DNA from: Schizophyllum amplum
Taxonomy: Eukaryota > Basidiomycota > Agaricomycetes > Agaricales > Schizophyllaceae
Reading direction: 5' to 3'
NCBI GenBank assembly: GCA_007026445.1
Contig: VDMD01000024.1
Location: forward strand, 248,001 to 312,000
DNA: 64,000 nucleotides
Shown piece by piece: positions 21,501-35,559 of this stretch (position 1 is the first letter of the stretch; each line of letters opens with the position of its first letter). The notes beneath the pieces were generated by a model. It was not told the DNA's origin and made no database searches. It saw only the letters and a program-made list of their open reading frames with translations. Made by a program: the position numbers and the translations under genes.

Positions 21501-24500
21501 GCTCGCGGACGTGGGGGACCTGTCCAAGGTCTCCGCGCATGTGCATCCGCGCTCGTACTACACGCGCTTCGACCAGGCGCTGTCGTTCAACACTGCCTAC
21601 GTGCCGTCCCTCGCGCGGTGCATGGCGGTGCCGCAATACGGCGAGCTGGTGTTGTTGGCGCTGAAGACGCTCAGCTCGCTGGCGTCCTCGCACTATCTGC
21701 CCAACCTCGCCACATTGATAGAGCGGAGCCACGAGTCGGAGGAGATCTTGGCTGGGCTAGTACAGATCCTGCGCAGTGATTCCATGCAAGACGTGCAGGA
21801 GGCAGAGGACTACGCGACACAGGGGACAGGCGCGGGTGCCGCCGACCCTCTCACGGACTCGTCTTCGCTGGAACAGGCGATCAGGCTTGCGGCGCTGGAC
21901 TTCTTCATCGAGAACACAAAAGCAGACCGGAAGTTCCCAAATGTCGCCCACTTGTTCTTGCTCGGCCCATTGACGACCTCGCGAAAGATCGTGGAGGACG
22001 CGCATGCGCTCGGTGCCCAGACGACCTGCTTCCATGTCATCCTGGAGCTGGTCAGCGATGCCATACCGAAGGTGGCGGATAAGGGGAAGGCGCCAGCCGC
22101 TATCGAGTATATGCCGAGCGTCGACGATGCGACAAAGGCGCCTCAACTTACCGGGACGCCGCTCTTCATGGCGCTACCGGGTCTTGCGGAGAAATGCTAT
22201 CGAGTGCTCCTCAATCTCTGCCAGCATCAGCGCACTTCGGACGTCACGATGCGGTACCTCCGGTCTCACGAGCGCTTCTTTGCGCGGCAATTAGCCGCGA
22301 TGCGCAACTACGTTCCTGTATCGGCGCAGGAGGCTTCAGTCAGCATTCAGTATCCGGACGGCACGACGATCCGGACGACTGTACATGAGCTGAGCGCGTT
22401 CTTGCGCGTGCGATCCATCGTCTTCGACCTCGCTGCATTGGATGTGCACGACGTCGTTGCGAAGGGTCGTATCTCGGCGGCCACGCGGACGCTGGAGGTG
22501 CTCTTCGGCAACGACACGGAGGTGGCCCACGATGTGTGGGGGCTGCATCCATTCCACGACATCGGCCAGACGAACATCCGCGTGGTCGAGTTCGTGCAGT
22601 CGCTTGCCTTCGAGATATTCGACCATCTGCAAGTCGAGCCCGTTAAGCTCGAGTTCCTTGCCGAGCTGGACCTTGCATCGTGCTTCCGGAAGGACGCGCA
22701 CGGCTGCGATATTGTCGACCGTGCCGCGCTGGTCACTCTTCTCACGACAGCCAAAGCGATACTGTGGGCGAAGGGCGCCATAGCCGACGACCGCGACAAG
22801 GAGAAGCTCGGCAAAGAGGTCTTTTATATCATGGAGAGTTGCGCGCTCGAGAACCACCGCCGAGAGATCAGCCATGCGATGGCCAACGCGTACGCTGCGT
22901 GGGCTCGTTTGCTCAACATCGTCCTGCACAGATGCTTTTCCCGCCTATCCTCGGATCGTCGGGAAAGTGCGCTGTTCGAGCTCATGCATGTTTTGCCACC
23001 CATCGCAGCGTCTCCTGCATTGCAAGAACCGACCGCCGTCGTGCTCTCCGAGACGATATTGACATGCATAGTCAAGCTGCGGGAGAACCGGCATAATCAG
23101 GCGATGTTCGATATGGACGCACTACCCCCAGAGCGCCTGCTAAGCATATGCCGAAGCATTCTGGAGTGCATCGTAAACAGCGGGCATATCGAACTCGTCC
23201 GCGGCAACCTGTACGCAGCGCTGGTCAACTATCTGCACCTTGCTCAGCCTCAGCGAGGGGCGCCGATGCCTTCCGAACCCCAGATAACTATGTCGTTATT
23301 GTCATCTGTGGCAACACGAGAAGCCGCTGCCGCAGGTGCTACTCAAGGTCGCAGCTCGCAAGTGGAGTTGGGGACCGGTCGCGCTCGTCAAGACGATCGT
23401 GGACCGGCTCATAGCCATCATCTCGCGCGACGCCATCAGCGGAATGGAGGTCTGGAAGACGGTCGCCTTCATATTGCTCGACTCGCTGCAAGGCCTTTCG
23501 AAGGTCGACAAGCAGCAGGCAATCCTGGCTGCGGTCTCCCGGCACGGCATACTGGCTAACTTCGTGCAAGGCTTAAAGGAGTCCGACGTATTGCTGCAGG
23601 GCGTGCTGAAGCCTGATCCGGGTAAATGACACCTGCACCCTTCTTGTTAACATCAGCGCTCATGGCCCACAGATGATCTGAATCCGCTCTACGTTTACGA
23701 GGCGAAGATGTCCTTATTCACGCAGATGGCGCTGACCAGACAAGGTGCTGAGCGGTTGCTGGAGTCACGACTGGTATCTATCCTGACGGAGTGCGATTAC
23801 CTCGATGCACGTCCGGAATCTGATCAGGCATTCATGGGTCAGTATGCCTTCGTTTCTTGTCTTGCATCTCGCTCATACCTTATAAGATCATAATTCCTTC
23901 TTACCGTCCGCCATACATCGATATCATCAGCTCTTCATGCCAGCACTGCAGGTCTTGAACGCGATGCTCGCAACATTGGGAGGGAAGCATGCCACGGCGG
24001 CGAATGCTGTATGTATGCCTTTGTCGGCTTCGTATGTCTATTGATTTCCTTTTCCAGGTCCTGGACTTCATCACAACACATAACGCGACGATAGTCATCT
24101 TGATCAAGACAGACATCGCGTCTTTGCCATTATCTGTCCTGGACGAGTTGCACCTCATCGTGTCGTTGTGTACACACGTCTTGACATATGTGCCCAAGGA
24201 GCAGTTGGTGAGTAGCGGACCTTTCAGCGTCCTCTACCAGATAACAGAAAGCTGACCGGGTCGCTTAGGCATCTCCCAACACCGCCTTTGGAGCACTTCA
24301 CGCTGCTATCCTCAACCTCGCATCCCGGTGTATATGCACCAGCCGATGGACGAAATTTGTCACACCACAGACAGATACTGAAGTACAGTGGTCAGAAGTT
24401 CATGGATCAGGTCAGTCGGTCGCAATCCTCCGAGGTCGTACTTACATAGCAACAGGCCTTGCACCACGCTCGAAATTCGACGACAGCGTACAGCGGAAAT

Positions 24501-25509
24501 CCCAACTCCTCAGACATGCCCTGACATCATACCTCGGCGTTGCAAGCGACTTCACAGGCCAGTTCACTCCTTGATAGTTCTGCCAGCTCTGTCTGACATT
24601 GATATAGAGCAAGAGCTTTCGCTGGTCCTGTCGCCGCTCACTGCTCAGCCTCGCAGCGATGAGCAAGCATCACAATTCAGCGGTAAAACAGCAATCCTCT
24701 GCATGCACGAAATACTCAACGTTTTCTAGCGTCTCTTCCTACGCTTGGCGATGCATTGCAAACCTTGAATGAGCTATGCGGAGAGGTTCAAGAAGCATTT
24801 ATGCAGCTGCGCTACGTCGCCGCAGAGCTGGCTTCGCCGGAAACCGTCCGGGTAGACAACGTGGAAGAGGTATGACCCCTCTCTGTACGCACATCAGCCC
24901 CGCTGACTCGCGCTCCTCTAGATCGTCCGCGACGTTGACCCCAAAGTCCTGCGCAACCTCGAAATCGGCAGAAAGCGCGCGTTGATATGCCGAGAGTACG
25001 AGCGGATACAAGACACCCTACGGGACGACGCGAAGTTGCTCTTGAGTGAGTTGTCTGTTGTTCTTGCCGTGTCTCACCGTACTCATGCTGTGTGAATAGC
25101 GACGACAGAGATGCTGCTTTTGTTGTTGTGGCGACATATCACCCATTATGTCGAACACCCCGCGGCAAGTCAGAGCCAGCTGCGAGCGTCCCTGGCGCAG
25201 TCGATGCGCTTTCTGTCGATGCCGAAAACGGAGGACTTGAGGATGGATATTCAGGGAAAATTGACACCGATGTTGCAGCGGTTGGACGGACTGAATACGG
25301 TACGTCTGTCGTGTCGCGAGATTGTGCTAGGCAGTGGCGCATGATTGCGCTGGGCATGGTGTTGTAGCGCTCAGTCGCCGTCGTATGCACACGCTGTAGC
25401 TAAACTCACTTCACAGCTCTTTCCGCCAGGATGGCAAGCAAATCAGATGTACATCGGCATCATCGTCACTCGCTTGCAAGGGGTGGTGGAGGCGCCGCCA
25501 GCCGAGTAA
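18600..25509 (+). CDS. NUP192: Nucleoporin Nup192 (Nup205), inner-ring scaffold of the nuclear pore
   Basis: A large scaffold nucleoporin of roughly 2,000 aa, starting MEHIPRLKTLLLAVANGA (18600) and ending QGVVEAPPAE (stop 25507-25509). Family-typical segments are visible: GRIYIKGAQRALNREFVQQA near the N-terminus, ANDFFASSDIKMVIDWLA, and the long alpha-solenoid exon 19290-23307. The C-terminal part has KESDVLLQGVLKPDP, NPLYVYEAKMSLFTQMALTR, RLLESRLVSILTECDYLDAR, and finally LFPPGWQANQMYIGI. The frame change near 23300 is best explained by a short intron (23308-23362, 55 nt, AAG acceptor), giving ...MSLLSS|WSWGPVALVKTIVDRL. The 3' third is split into many small exons. Nup192 binds Nic96/Nup53 partners in the inner ring. 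Confidence 0.88.
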
Positions 25510-25964
25510 TGCGGTGGAAGCACAATGTGCCGAGGAGGTAGTCGCTTGGGGTGTCATGCGCATGTTTGTGTTGTATATACTGTCTGCTTCGTTCGCTGCT
25601 ATCGAACACATCGATGTATCTTGTATGAGTATTGAAGCTTGAAGCTGAGGAAACATGTCAAGGCTGGGTGGGACCTCAGACCAGAGACATATCTTCAGGG
25701 GATCCACACATCCTGAGGCTGGAAAAATATCCCGAGGCCGGGCTTACTACATCCTAAGGCTGGTGTTCGCCTGAGATCATGTACTTAGCATCCTAACGTT
25801 CAAACGTTCAGCTTCAAGGCGTCTATCACTCTCGAGGCCAGAATTTGGAGAATCGTACAGTTATTAGGACATGTTATACAATGCCGAAGCGTTACAATTC
25901 GTGTTCTTCTTTTTACTCTCCTCCCCAGTCTATGTTAAGAGCCAAAAGTCCATGAAGCGCCCAT
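25510..25964. other. Convergent 3' region between NUP192 and gpd
   Basis: 455 bp, AT-richer than its neighbours, with repeated short words such as CATCCTGAGGCTGG, CATCCTAAGGCTGG and CCCGAGGCCGG around 25709-25770. No gene is seen; it should hold both 3' untranslated regions. Confidence 0.45.
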
Positions 25965-27297
<1,333 letters not shown>

Positions 27298-27380
27298 TGT
27301 GTTATTGTCAGTTGCGATGGGACTGAACGGTGATGAGGAAGATGGGAGTGCTGAAGAAAGAGAGCGCTCGCTGACGCGCC

Positions 27381-27389
27381 CTTAAATAC
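27381..27389 (-). promoter_or_regulatory. TATA-like element of gpd
   Basis: Minus-strand GTATTTAAG lies about 85-95 bp upstream of the gpd ATG. It is followed by a CT-rich stretch (27298-27370) of the kind found in highly expressed fungal genes. Confidence 0.6.
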
Positions 27390-29436
27390 CCGCCCCGAGA
27401 TCCGATCGATATTTACTAAACGGGTCACCGATGTGTTCATGGGTCCAGACTGATGTCCATCTGCAAATGCCTCAGCCAGTCCCCGTCGGCAGTTCCAGTC
27501 CCCCTCGAGTGCGCCGTTCTATACAGTCCCTGCGTGACTACAGGCGGAGCGGTCGAGAGAGTCGTCGTTGAGCGACCTGGCCGCAATCCGATGCCTGATC
27601 TTCCGAGTCAGCTTCGGCCGCGCCTTCCCAGCGGCCTGACGTCGTGCGACTGTAGTACTAATCTTGACCGTCTCATCCATCGCGGAGATGTTCCTTGCCA
27701 CCGAATACAATGAGTGGTGTACACGGTAAGAACACCACAGCTCGTAGACACCGATGACTCTTCCCCGACGAGGCGCGGCAAGACCTGGGGCGCTCTTAAT
27801 TTGGATCCCGCCCATTGGGGGCGCGCACCCGGGCGACGGACGTCCATCTGCGCGTCCTCTAGCACAGACTCAGACTCAGGGCTGGCCCAGGCCTCCGACC
27901 CCCCTCGAACGTGCAGACAATACAACGCATGTGCACGACGCGCCGAGCCCGACGGACGGCCCTTGAGCGCCTGAATTCTGATTTTGCAGTTACTGTTCCA
28001 TGGGGACCTGCCTGGTCATCGATGCAACGCGATGAAGGTACTTAGGAAGGTGGATGAAGTCCGGATGAAGTCAGTGTTGCTGCCCCTGTGGGACGATGTG
28101 AGCACTGAACGCGGATGTGGGTCACCGGGCAGTGGGTGGTGCACACAACAGGATTGCCGTCATGAGGACGGAAGAGAGCCCGCTGAGACGAGAAGTTTCT
28201 CGAGACGTGCCCAGCCATTTTCGTCGGCGAGCAAGCGGAACTTCCGCAACATATATGGGTTTGATCGGCTGCGCTGTTACAGGCCACAACTCTTGGCCTG
28301 TTCTACTTGGTCGTAATAACGAGATCCCGAATGTGCACCACCGTGGTGTCTGCCTTGGCGGAAGCGACCGCGCCATAGTATCATCCTAGTGCCCTGGCAA
28401 ACGAATGTGACGGAAGACGTTGACGACGGCGGTGGTACTCATTGGCGCACGATGCGGTACCTCTTCTCAACCGCAGCCAAGTCACCAGCGCCCGCTTCTT
28501 AATGATGAACATCGTCTCATCGGACATGGCCTGCTAAGTACATACGAGCGCACTGCAATCGACAAGGATCATGGTACCATGCGCGAAGAATTGCCAGTCA
28601 GTACGCTGTGAGTCCGAGCCCATCGCCGGCGGGAGCGAGGCGCGGGCGCGCTTCACACCGATCGCGCACTACTATCCCTGACATGGTGCGCGTACGAGAA
28701 TGCATACAGTCCGAGCTACACATGCTGAAATATCGGGCCACATCCATAGACGAGCAAGTCAAGATCAAGCTGTGGAGTTGACTCCGAAGAAAGCCGGCGC
28801 TCGCGGATTCAACTCCAAACGCGGTGGATCTGACTTGCGCCAGTGAGAAAAAAGGTTCCGAAAACAGCAATGTCAACTTGTGGGTCCAGACCACGTGATC
28901 CGGATTTAGAGAGCACGTGCAAGTTGAAGTCACAAGTCACGGCGGGCACCCTTCTGCCCCCGTTCCCTGCCGTCCGTCCGCCGTCATCCGCCATGTCGAT
29001 GGGTGCCCATAAACCTTCCGTGCCGAAATCACCAGTACTTCTTACAGCTCATGTGAACGAAATCGGGTCTACGTCCCTTTGTTTTCGCCGCGACCCTCCG
29101 AGCGCCGAAGACGCCGCATCGGAAGATTGGGATTCAACTGCGCGCGACATCGACTTCTTCTTGACTGATACGTACATTGAACTCTCTGGGCTTCGATCTG
29201 CGCGGCGATGTAGCTAGTGCTTCGAGCGGATATTGCAGATGTGCATTATCGCGCATCATGCTTTCAGCCCATCGTCGAAGGAGGGCGCAGATGATTGTTC
29301 TCAGCGGATCTTCCCCAATTTTCTTTGGTACAGAGGCAGAGCCTGTCCTGGACGGGCCATTCAATAAAGTCAGATTTCATGGTGTCGCCGGGCAGGCAGC
29401 TGCAGGCGCGCGCGCAGGGGGCCGGGGCCAGGCAAC
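27390..29436. other. Gene-poor 2-kb stretch upstream of gpd
   Basis: The first few hundred bases should be the gpd promoter. I find no gene with confidence. A frame from about 28993 to 29217 (+) has the protein-like segment DSTARDIDFFLTDTYIELSG but no partner exons or recognisable domain. The CACTA element begins right after this stretch. Confidence 0.45.
28993..29217 (+). other. Possible orphan exon, unrecognised
   Basis: An open frame starting MSMGAHKPSVPKSP and ending LRSARRCS, about 74 aa, with balanced composition in the middle. No domain is recognised. It could be the first exon of a gene damaged by the CACTA insertion 220 bp downstream, or chance. Confidence 0.2.
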
Positions 29437-29439
29437 AAG
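29437..29439. repeat. Left target-site duplication AAG of the CACTA element
   Basis: The same three bases follow the right end at 35748-35750. Confidence 0.75.
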
Positions 29440-29640
29440 CACTGGAGAGCACGAACTGTGGTAATTTCCCCTAGAATTCGTGGAAATCCTGGATTCCCCC
29501 TACTTCTAGGGGATACCAATTCCCCTGCGACGTAGGAAATTCCACTTTTTGCTGGTGTGCATTTTTTTCCCACATCATGGTTCAAATCAAAGTTTTGAGA
29601 GGCATGGGAAAATCCACGATTCATGTGGAATTTCCACGCA
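29440..29640 (+). repeat. Left terminal and subterminal repeat region of the CACTA element
   Basis: Starts with CACTGGA, then repeated short words related to GTGGAAATCC and GGAATTTCCAC in both orientations (for example 29480, 29537, 29607, 29626). Such arrays are transposase-binding sites in plant CACTA elements; here that role is inferred. Confidence 0.7.
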
Positions 29641-30481
29641 ACGTAGTACAGCTATGAGGCGCGGGATATCTGAGACCGTTTGCGATGAAAAACCACCCTT
29701 CAAAGACACCCCACCCCCCTCATTAAGTGCCCACGGCAGTTTTCCGTCGTCATCCCGCATATCCTGCGCGCTATGAAATGAGCGCGTGCTCGGAACTGGC
29801 TGGTCGAAGTGCAGGCGAGAACGAGGAAGTCGATTCGAGATCGTGCCGTCAGCGTCGAAGACGAGGCACGCGCCGTCCGCCGCGATGATGCCATGTCGCC
29901 CGAGAGCCCGGTCATGGTGCCGCACGCCGCACGAAAGCTACTTAAAGTCTTGAATATGTGCAAAAGGACGGCATACTTTTACTCACAACCAGTATAGGCG
30001 TGCAGGACTCGGACGCGATAAAGGGCGAAGAATACGAGGGTAGTAACCTATGATATAGGGGCGTCAGTTCGGCAGTTACTTCGGAAAGCGCAACACGGCG
30101 CAGCCGCCACCGCACAACGGAAGCGTAACACCACACCCAAAAGTGCAATAATGACTTACCTACGGACCAACTGACAAGTCGCTGAACTGCGTGTTGGGAG
30201 TGGCGCGGAAGGTGCTGCGTGTTTGCGAAGTTGATGTGCGCCAGTGATGACAATGTGGTACAGAGGGCGACAACGCGGTCGACCGCGCAACGCAAAGCAG
30301 TGGGTCGGTAGCTGTCGCTTGATGTCGTTGCGTGCACACTAGTCACGTAGAATTGTGACGTAGCCAACAACACCGACGGCAGCGAGCACTGAGATATCTC
30401 GAGTCCGCGAGTTGCACGGCTGTGATCCGCGTGTTTTGTGAGCAATGGACTCACAAGCACAGCGGAATAGTATCTCACCTA
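29641..30481. other. Non-coding internal part of the CACTA element
   Basis: 840 bp between the left subterminal repeats and the stop of the TNP2 gene. Only low-quality open frames occur; no cargo gene is recognised. Confidence 0.5.
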
Positions 30482-33400
30482 TTAGCGAGTCCCCGGTGCT
30501 AGATCGCGCAGTTCCGACGCAAAATCCACCTTCTCCGCGGCTGCTGGCCGCTCTGCGATTGCCCAACGTCTGCTGTCCTGGATACGAGCGACTAAGCAGT
30601 CAATTTGACCGACATCGATTATTTCGGTGGGTTGCGCAGCGTTGTGGTTGTAGTAGAGGACTCCTCCCTCCTCGCTGATATCACAACAGGAGATCTGGGC
30701 GAGTACGAGTGTTGTCTGTTTGTCGTGATGAGGGAAATGTGCTGGTAGTTGAAGTTCAAAGAAACGGAGGGCACGGCCGTAGAAAGCGCGCCGCTCAAAT
30801 TGTGGAGCTCGAGCGCGGTTCCGACGGTGAATATCAACGTCCAATGTATACTGGGAAGCGGGTGAGGCCTGCGATAAGATTCTAGCAAAGTGGATCTTCA
30901 CATACACGGATGAAGGTTGCGTCGCGAGTCTCCGCAGTGGCCGGGACAAGCTCGGACGCATTGACGCTGTCGCCGTCGATAATCTTGAATCTTGCCCAAT
31001 GCCGGAGCGATCTGGGGACGAATTTGCGCATTTGGGCAGCCGTGGAGTCGTAGACAGTAGCCAAGTGCGATGCGATTGAGCCGCGCAATGACTCGGAAAT
31101 CGGAAGCTCGCGCGATGGCTTCACCAGAGCGATGTCAGGATCTGGACACTGAGTTAGATCTGACCTCAAAATCCAAATGAGGGAACATACATTCCTCGAA
31201 CCGCTGGCCCGTTACATCCATCTCATGATCATCCGTCAGGTCAAGCTCCCTCGCAAGGCCGTAGACCAGCTTCAGCTGATTCAGCTGTGCCACATCACGC
31301 ACACGATGGGCCAGGCTGACATAGGGATGCTTCGGATTCTTGATTGAGCGGCCGAGGGCGCCGCAAAACCGCTCCATCGGAAATGCCCAGTAGCACCAAA
31401 CAGGGCCCGCGTGGCGGATGTCCTGAGCGACGTGTAGGAGCGCGTGAATAGGCAGAGTGCACACGGCAAGACGATCCTTCTTGTATTGGTAGTAGAGTCT
31501 GCCAGAAATTCGATTGTCAGTGCATTTGCATAGCCATGCTCGAGATTCCAACGTACTTTTCGTATCTCTGCACCCATGCAGCCATACCAGCTTCAATCTT
31601 GTCAATCTCCTCGTCACTTAGCTCGAGCTGCATGCATGCATTGATGAGCTCGACGAGCTGCACAAAATGATCATAATAGACGGGCCGCCTGAACCGTCCG
31701 CGGAGAAGGACGGGACCAAGTAATGTTGACCATACGATCCAGTTCTCTGCCGTAAATTGGTAGCGCTGCGTGTGGATATTGGGCACGCGAGCACCAAAGA
31801 CGGAAGGCGTGGTGCTGCCTGAGTTTGTGCACGCATCACCAATGGCCTCCCATACCGTCCCCACAATCACGTAGTCTGTGCAGCCCCCTACGATATCCTT
31901 GTACGACCCGGTCCACATCGCGACGAGGCTGGGTACGATGTTCTCGATAAGGTGCATGAAGTCGTGGGGGAATGACGCGGGGAAGGACAGACTAGAGACC
32001 GTTGAGAGAAGGGGTACACCGGTTATGCCATAGCGTTTCGCGCGTCGGTTACTCTCCGCTCCCGATATATCGGGATCCGCAACTTGTAGCGCATGTCGCA
32101 TCATCGTATCGTGAGTGCGCAGAGGGAGGTGTAGCGGATCATACGACTGGTCATGTTTACGGTGAAGTGGTGCATAGTGCGTCTTCGAACCGTCTGTCCG
32201 GACACCGCGGATACGACAGGCACGGCAGGGGGATATGCCGTTATGACCCTTCATCCGCATGAGCATGGAGATGGCGGGCATGTCACCGAAGACGAGAACC
32301 AAATAGGCTCGGAGCGAGAAGAGGCGGCGTCTTCGAGCATCATACGCGGCCGTGCTGCCGCGCTTGAGTTGATACAGCTCCTCAACGAGCGGTACGAGGT
32401 AAGAGTCGAAATCCTTGGGCTTCTTCGGGCCAGGAACAACACCAAGGCAGATGATGTTCTCGAGCCGAAAGCGAATGGTTGGGGGCAAGTTGTAGTTAAA
32501 GGCGATGATGGGCCAGCACGTCTGCTTGCGCCGCTTGAATGGGCAGAATCCGTCGGTGGATATACCGAGGGCGATGTCCGTCTCCAGCTCGAAGTACCGA
32601 TGTGGTAACTCTTCACCTTCGACGGTGACGTGGCGCTTTCGGAGCTCGTCGTACAACTGAGAGTCGAAGAAATCACCCGTGCGCCCAGGTCGCGACTCGT
32701 AGTCGTGTCGATACTGCATGCGCGAAGACAAGTCCTCGTCCAGGAACATGTCTGCAAGACGAGGGACGATCGGGAGGTAGTCGAATGTATTGCGGGGTCC
32801 ATTCTTCGCATTGTATCGGTTCTCGTTGCAGAAGGGGCAGTGAGTGAGCGACGAGTAGGGACCGGTGAAGCATACGCAGGAGTTGACGCAGCAATGGTAA
32901 CGGACAGGCTGGAGGCCGGACAGGTATGCCATGCGCGTTTGGAGGCGCTGGTGCGTAAGAAGGTCGTTGAGGGAGGGGAATGCGCGACGCAGTTTATCGT
33001 AGGATGTTGCGCTCAGATCAGCATCGACTTTGTAGTTGAAGCCACGAATGTTTGTCATGTCATCCGGTGACATGTGATGGCCTGAATCGCAACTGCCGGT
33101 GAGTTCCCAGCTTATTGACATAGACACATAGGGGACGTACCGCGCTCAGCCCTCTCCGCTTCGAAATCTTCGCGAAGCATGTCTGTCGCCGACAAGCCTC
33201 TCTGCCAAGGGGGCACGTCAGTTGTGGCGTTGCGGAATGCGTCCTCCTCTTCTTCATCCGAAACTTCCCCCCAAAAGCCAAAGCTGCTGTCAACACTCTC
33301 GCCGTCCACAGTGCTGCCGTGGCTGCTTGTACTGCCGATAGTTTCGCATCGCGTCCGCCAGACACCGGCTCGATCACCGATGCCAGCGGCGGGTCCGTCT

Positions 33401-33795
33401 ACTGACGCGCGATGGGTATGGCCTTCGACACGCGCAGGCTCTGGCTCGGAGCTAGGGAATGGGACTGAGGCGGGGGGTGGTGCATCCTCCGTCGAGGATC
33501 CTTCCTCCATCGCGTCCATGTCAACATCCTCGCAGGATAGGTGATTGGCGGGGGGATTGGTTGCCGTTGGTGGTACGTCGTCGATCGCCATGTCGTGCTG
33601 TCCAGAAGACGACTTGTCTGCCACTTTCTTGGACACCTTCCTTTTGATCATCTTCCGGGCGACATTGCGTGCGCGTGCAACGAGCGACTCCTTGGACAAG
33701 GACTTGCCCTGCAGATGCCGGCGGACTTCCTCCCGACTGAGTTGAGCGTCGCACCCGCATGAGCAGGTCTGCTTCGATCGTCGTGTACGGGGCAT
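30482..33795 (-). CDS. CACTA transposase, TNP2 family
   Basis: A transposase of about 1,000 aa starting MPRTRRSKQTCSCGCDAQ (ATG 33795). The N-terminal third is acidic/serine-rich. A zinc-binding segment YHCCVNSCVCFTG...HCPFCNENRYN follows, then the conserved TNP2 core: DIALGISTDGFCPF, YNLPPTIRFRLENI, GHNGISPCRACRIRG, and FPHDFMHLIENIVPSL with the DxMH catalytic signature. The later region has FTAENWIVWSTLLGPVLL and CYWAFPMERFCGALGR. The C-terminal exons (30482-31170) carry a soluble domain ending ASELRDLAPGTR. Five to six short introns interrupt it and no internal stops were seen. It catalyses cut-and-paste transposition of the surrounding element. Confidence 0.88.
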
Positions 33796-34212
33796 CGAGT
33801 AGTGCAATGGGTCGTATATTCAATGTGTTTAATCGAACTGTGAGATGTCCAGGGGGGAGTTACTGCCGGGCGAGGGATTTTCGAGGTGAAAGTTGAAGTC
33901 AGAGTTCGATGACACGAGCGACGGCACATGCAAGGAAATTTCGCATGACTGCGAGGTGGAGCAAGGGACAAATAAATGACGGAATTTATGCAGGGCTGCA
34001 AGGCGCAGCCAGCCTATCCAAGTCGGAACTTAGACGCTGAAGCACGCCCTTGTTTGGCTATGTTGATTGAGACGCCACTTATGACGAAGTATGTGCGCAT
34101 CGCTGCCTGAACCCTGTCTTGTTCTTAACGACCATCATGTCTTGTGCACCATATTTATCTCTGCATATAAAATGCTCGTCGTGCCGCGACTCCCCTCCGC
34201 CCGACCTCCGCT
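33796..34212. promoter_or_regulatory. Central bidirectional promoter region of the CACTA element
   Basis: 417 bp separate the divergent start codons of TNP2 and the second gene. On the plus strand a TATAAAA box at 34166-34172 lies about 40 bp upstream of the second gene's ATG. Confidence 0.5.
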
Positions 34213-35348
34213 ATGGCTAGGCAGCACGACAAGGACAGGAACAAGAAGAAGAATAAGGAGAACCAAGAACCTCGTAGATCTCATCGCAACCGTTCTAGCG
34301 CAGATAAAGTCACCGAGGACCGCCGGGCGCCCGACGACGTACAGAGGGACGTTGAGGATGCTCGGCGTGTGTCTGACGCTAGACGCCGTGCTCGCAAGAG
34401 AAACGATCGACGCAAAGGACGCGACGATATGGATGTTGAACAGGACGACGATACCGATGAAGTGCGACGTCTTCGAGGTGTGTTGCGAGCTTCGCCACAC
34501 CTACCTTGGTGCTCACCGCCTTTTTTGCAGAGGAAAATGCGCGTCTGAAGGCTCAGCGAGACGAAGCCATCGCAGGCGAAGCCGCGGTGCGCCAGCAGGC
34601 CATGGCGCCGCGGTCAGAGGATATTGAGCCGGACTCCGTTGACCGCCCGCACAACATATCCCGCTTCACCATGATGCGTGCGCGTGAGCTTCTCGGAATC
34701 CCGGGCGAGGAGGGTGACGAAGAGTGGCGGGACTTACGGCAGGTCTGTTCATCTTGCGCGCTTCATGAATGTATAGCTTATCTTCTCCAGAAAATCCGCG
34801 ACTACATGTTCCTTGCTGACCTCAAGCAGGGCGGCGGTTGGCGGGCTGCGAAGCCGCGCAAGATAGGCAAGTTCTACGATGCTGTGCGTGTAGCATAATC
34901 TAGCCAGTAACATTTCAGTACTGATGAGTCCATCCAGGTCGAGGAGTCCTACCCGAAGTTGCGCAAGTTCAAGGGCCAATGGCTTACACAAGTCATTGCG
35001 AAGGACACGTATCACTCGTGGGCTGCTTACCAGAGGCAGAAGCGTAATCCGTCGTCGGCCCGGAGCAGGCGAGCTGCTGCCAAGCGCCAGGGCCAGGATG
35101 TACGTCGGACTCAGCTGCGACAGCGCCTACGGATCGAGGATAGCGACAGCGATGGCGACAGAGCTGCTTCGCGTATCTCATTTCCTGACGCACTGCGCGA
35201 CGATAACGACGACGACCGTATGGAAGGCCCGAGCGGTTTAACACCGAGCGACAAGGAGGACGGCCCAGGCGGTGATCAGGAGGAGGACGGCGTCAGCGCA
35301 GGTGAAGACAGCAGCAGCGAGTTGTCTGATGCCCCCGACGACGTCTGA
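34213..35348 (+). CDS. Second gene of the CACTA element, highly charged coiled-coil protein
   Basis: Starts MARQHDKDRNKKKNKENQEP, with four exons implied: 34213 to about 34480, about 34531-34742, about 34790-34884, and about 34937-35348. The N-terminus is very basic. A segment EENARLKAQRDEAIAGEAAV suggests a short coiled coil. The middle contains ISRFTMMRARELLGIPGEEG and YPKLRKFKGQWLTQVIAKDT, which look folded. The C-terminus is acidic and ends SSSELSDAPDDV. I do not recognise a named domain. Its position, divergent from TNP2 inside the same element, suggests an accessory DNA-binding/transposition factor comparable in place to TnpA of plant CACTA elements. Confidence 0.65.
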
Positions 35349-35559
35349 GCCGGTAGTGCAACGGCAACGTATAGAATAGCGTGTATTATTATATATACAT
35401 ATTTGTTGATTTTCCATGCCTAATGCATGTAATGCCTCACGAGAATGTACGGAAAATACACCTCCTAATAATGGGAAAGTCATGACAGAGTAGGGGGACA
35501 ACGATTCCACAGTTGCTCGCCCGTGGACAGCTCGCATTTGGTGGTCACCTAAATACAGT

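Noticed and set aside
19363..23640. NUP192 as a frameshifted pseudogene
   Set aside because: A normal-sized intron at 23308-23362 joins the two frames, and the remaining exons continue intact to the expected C-terminus.
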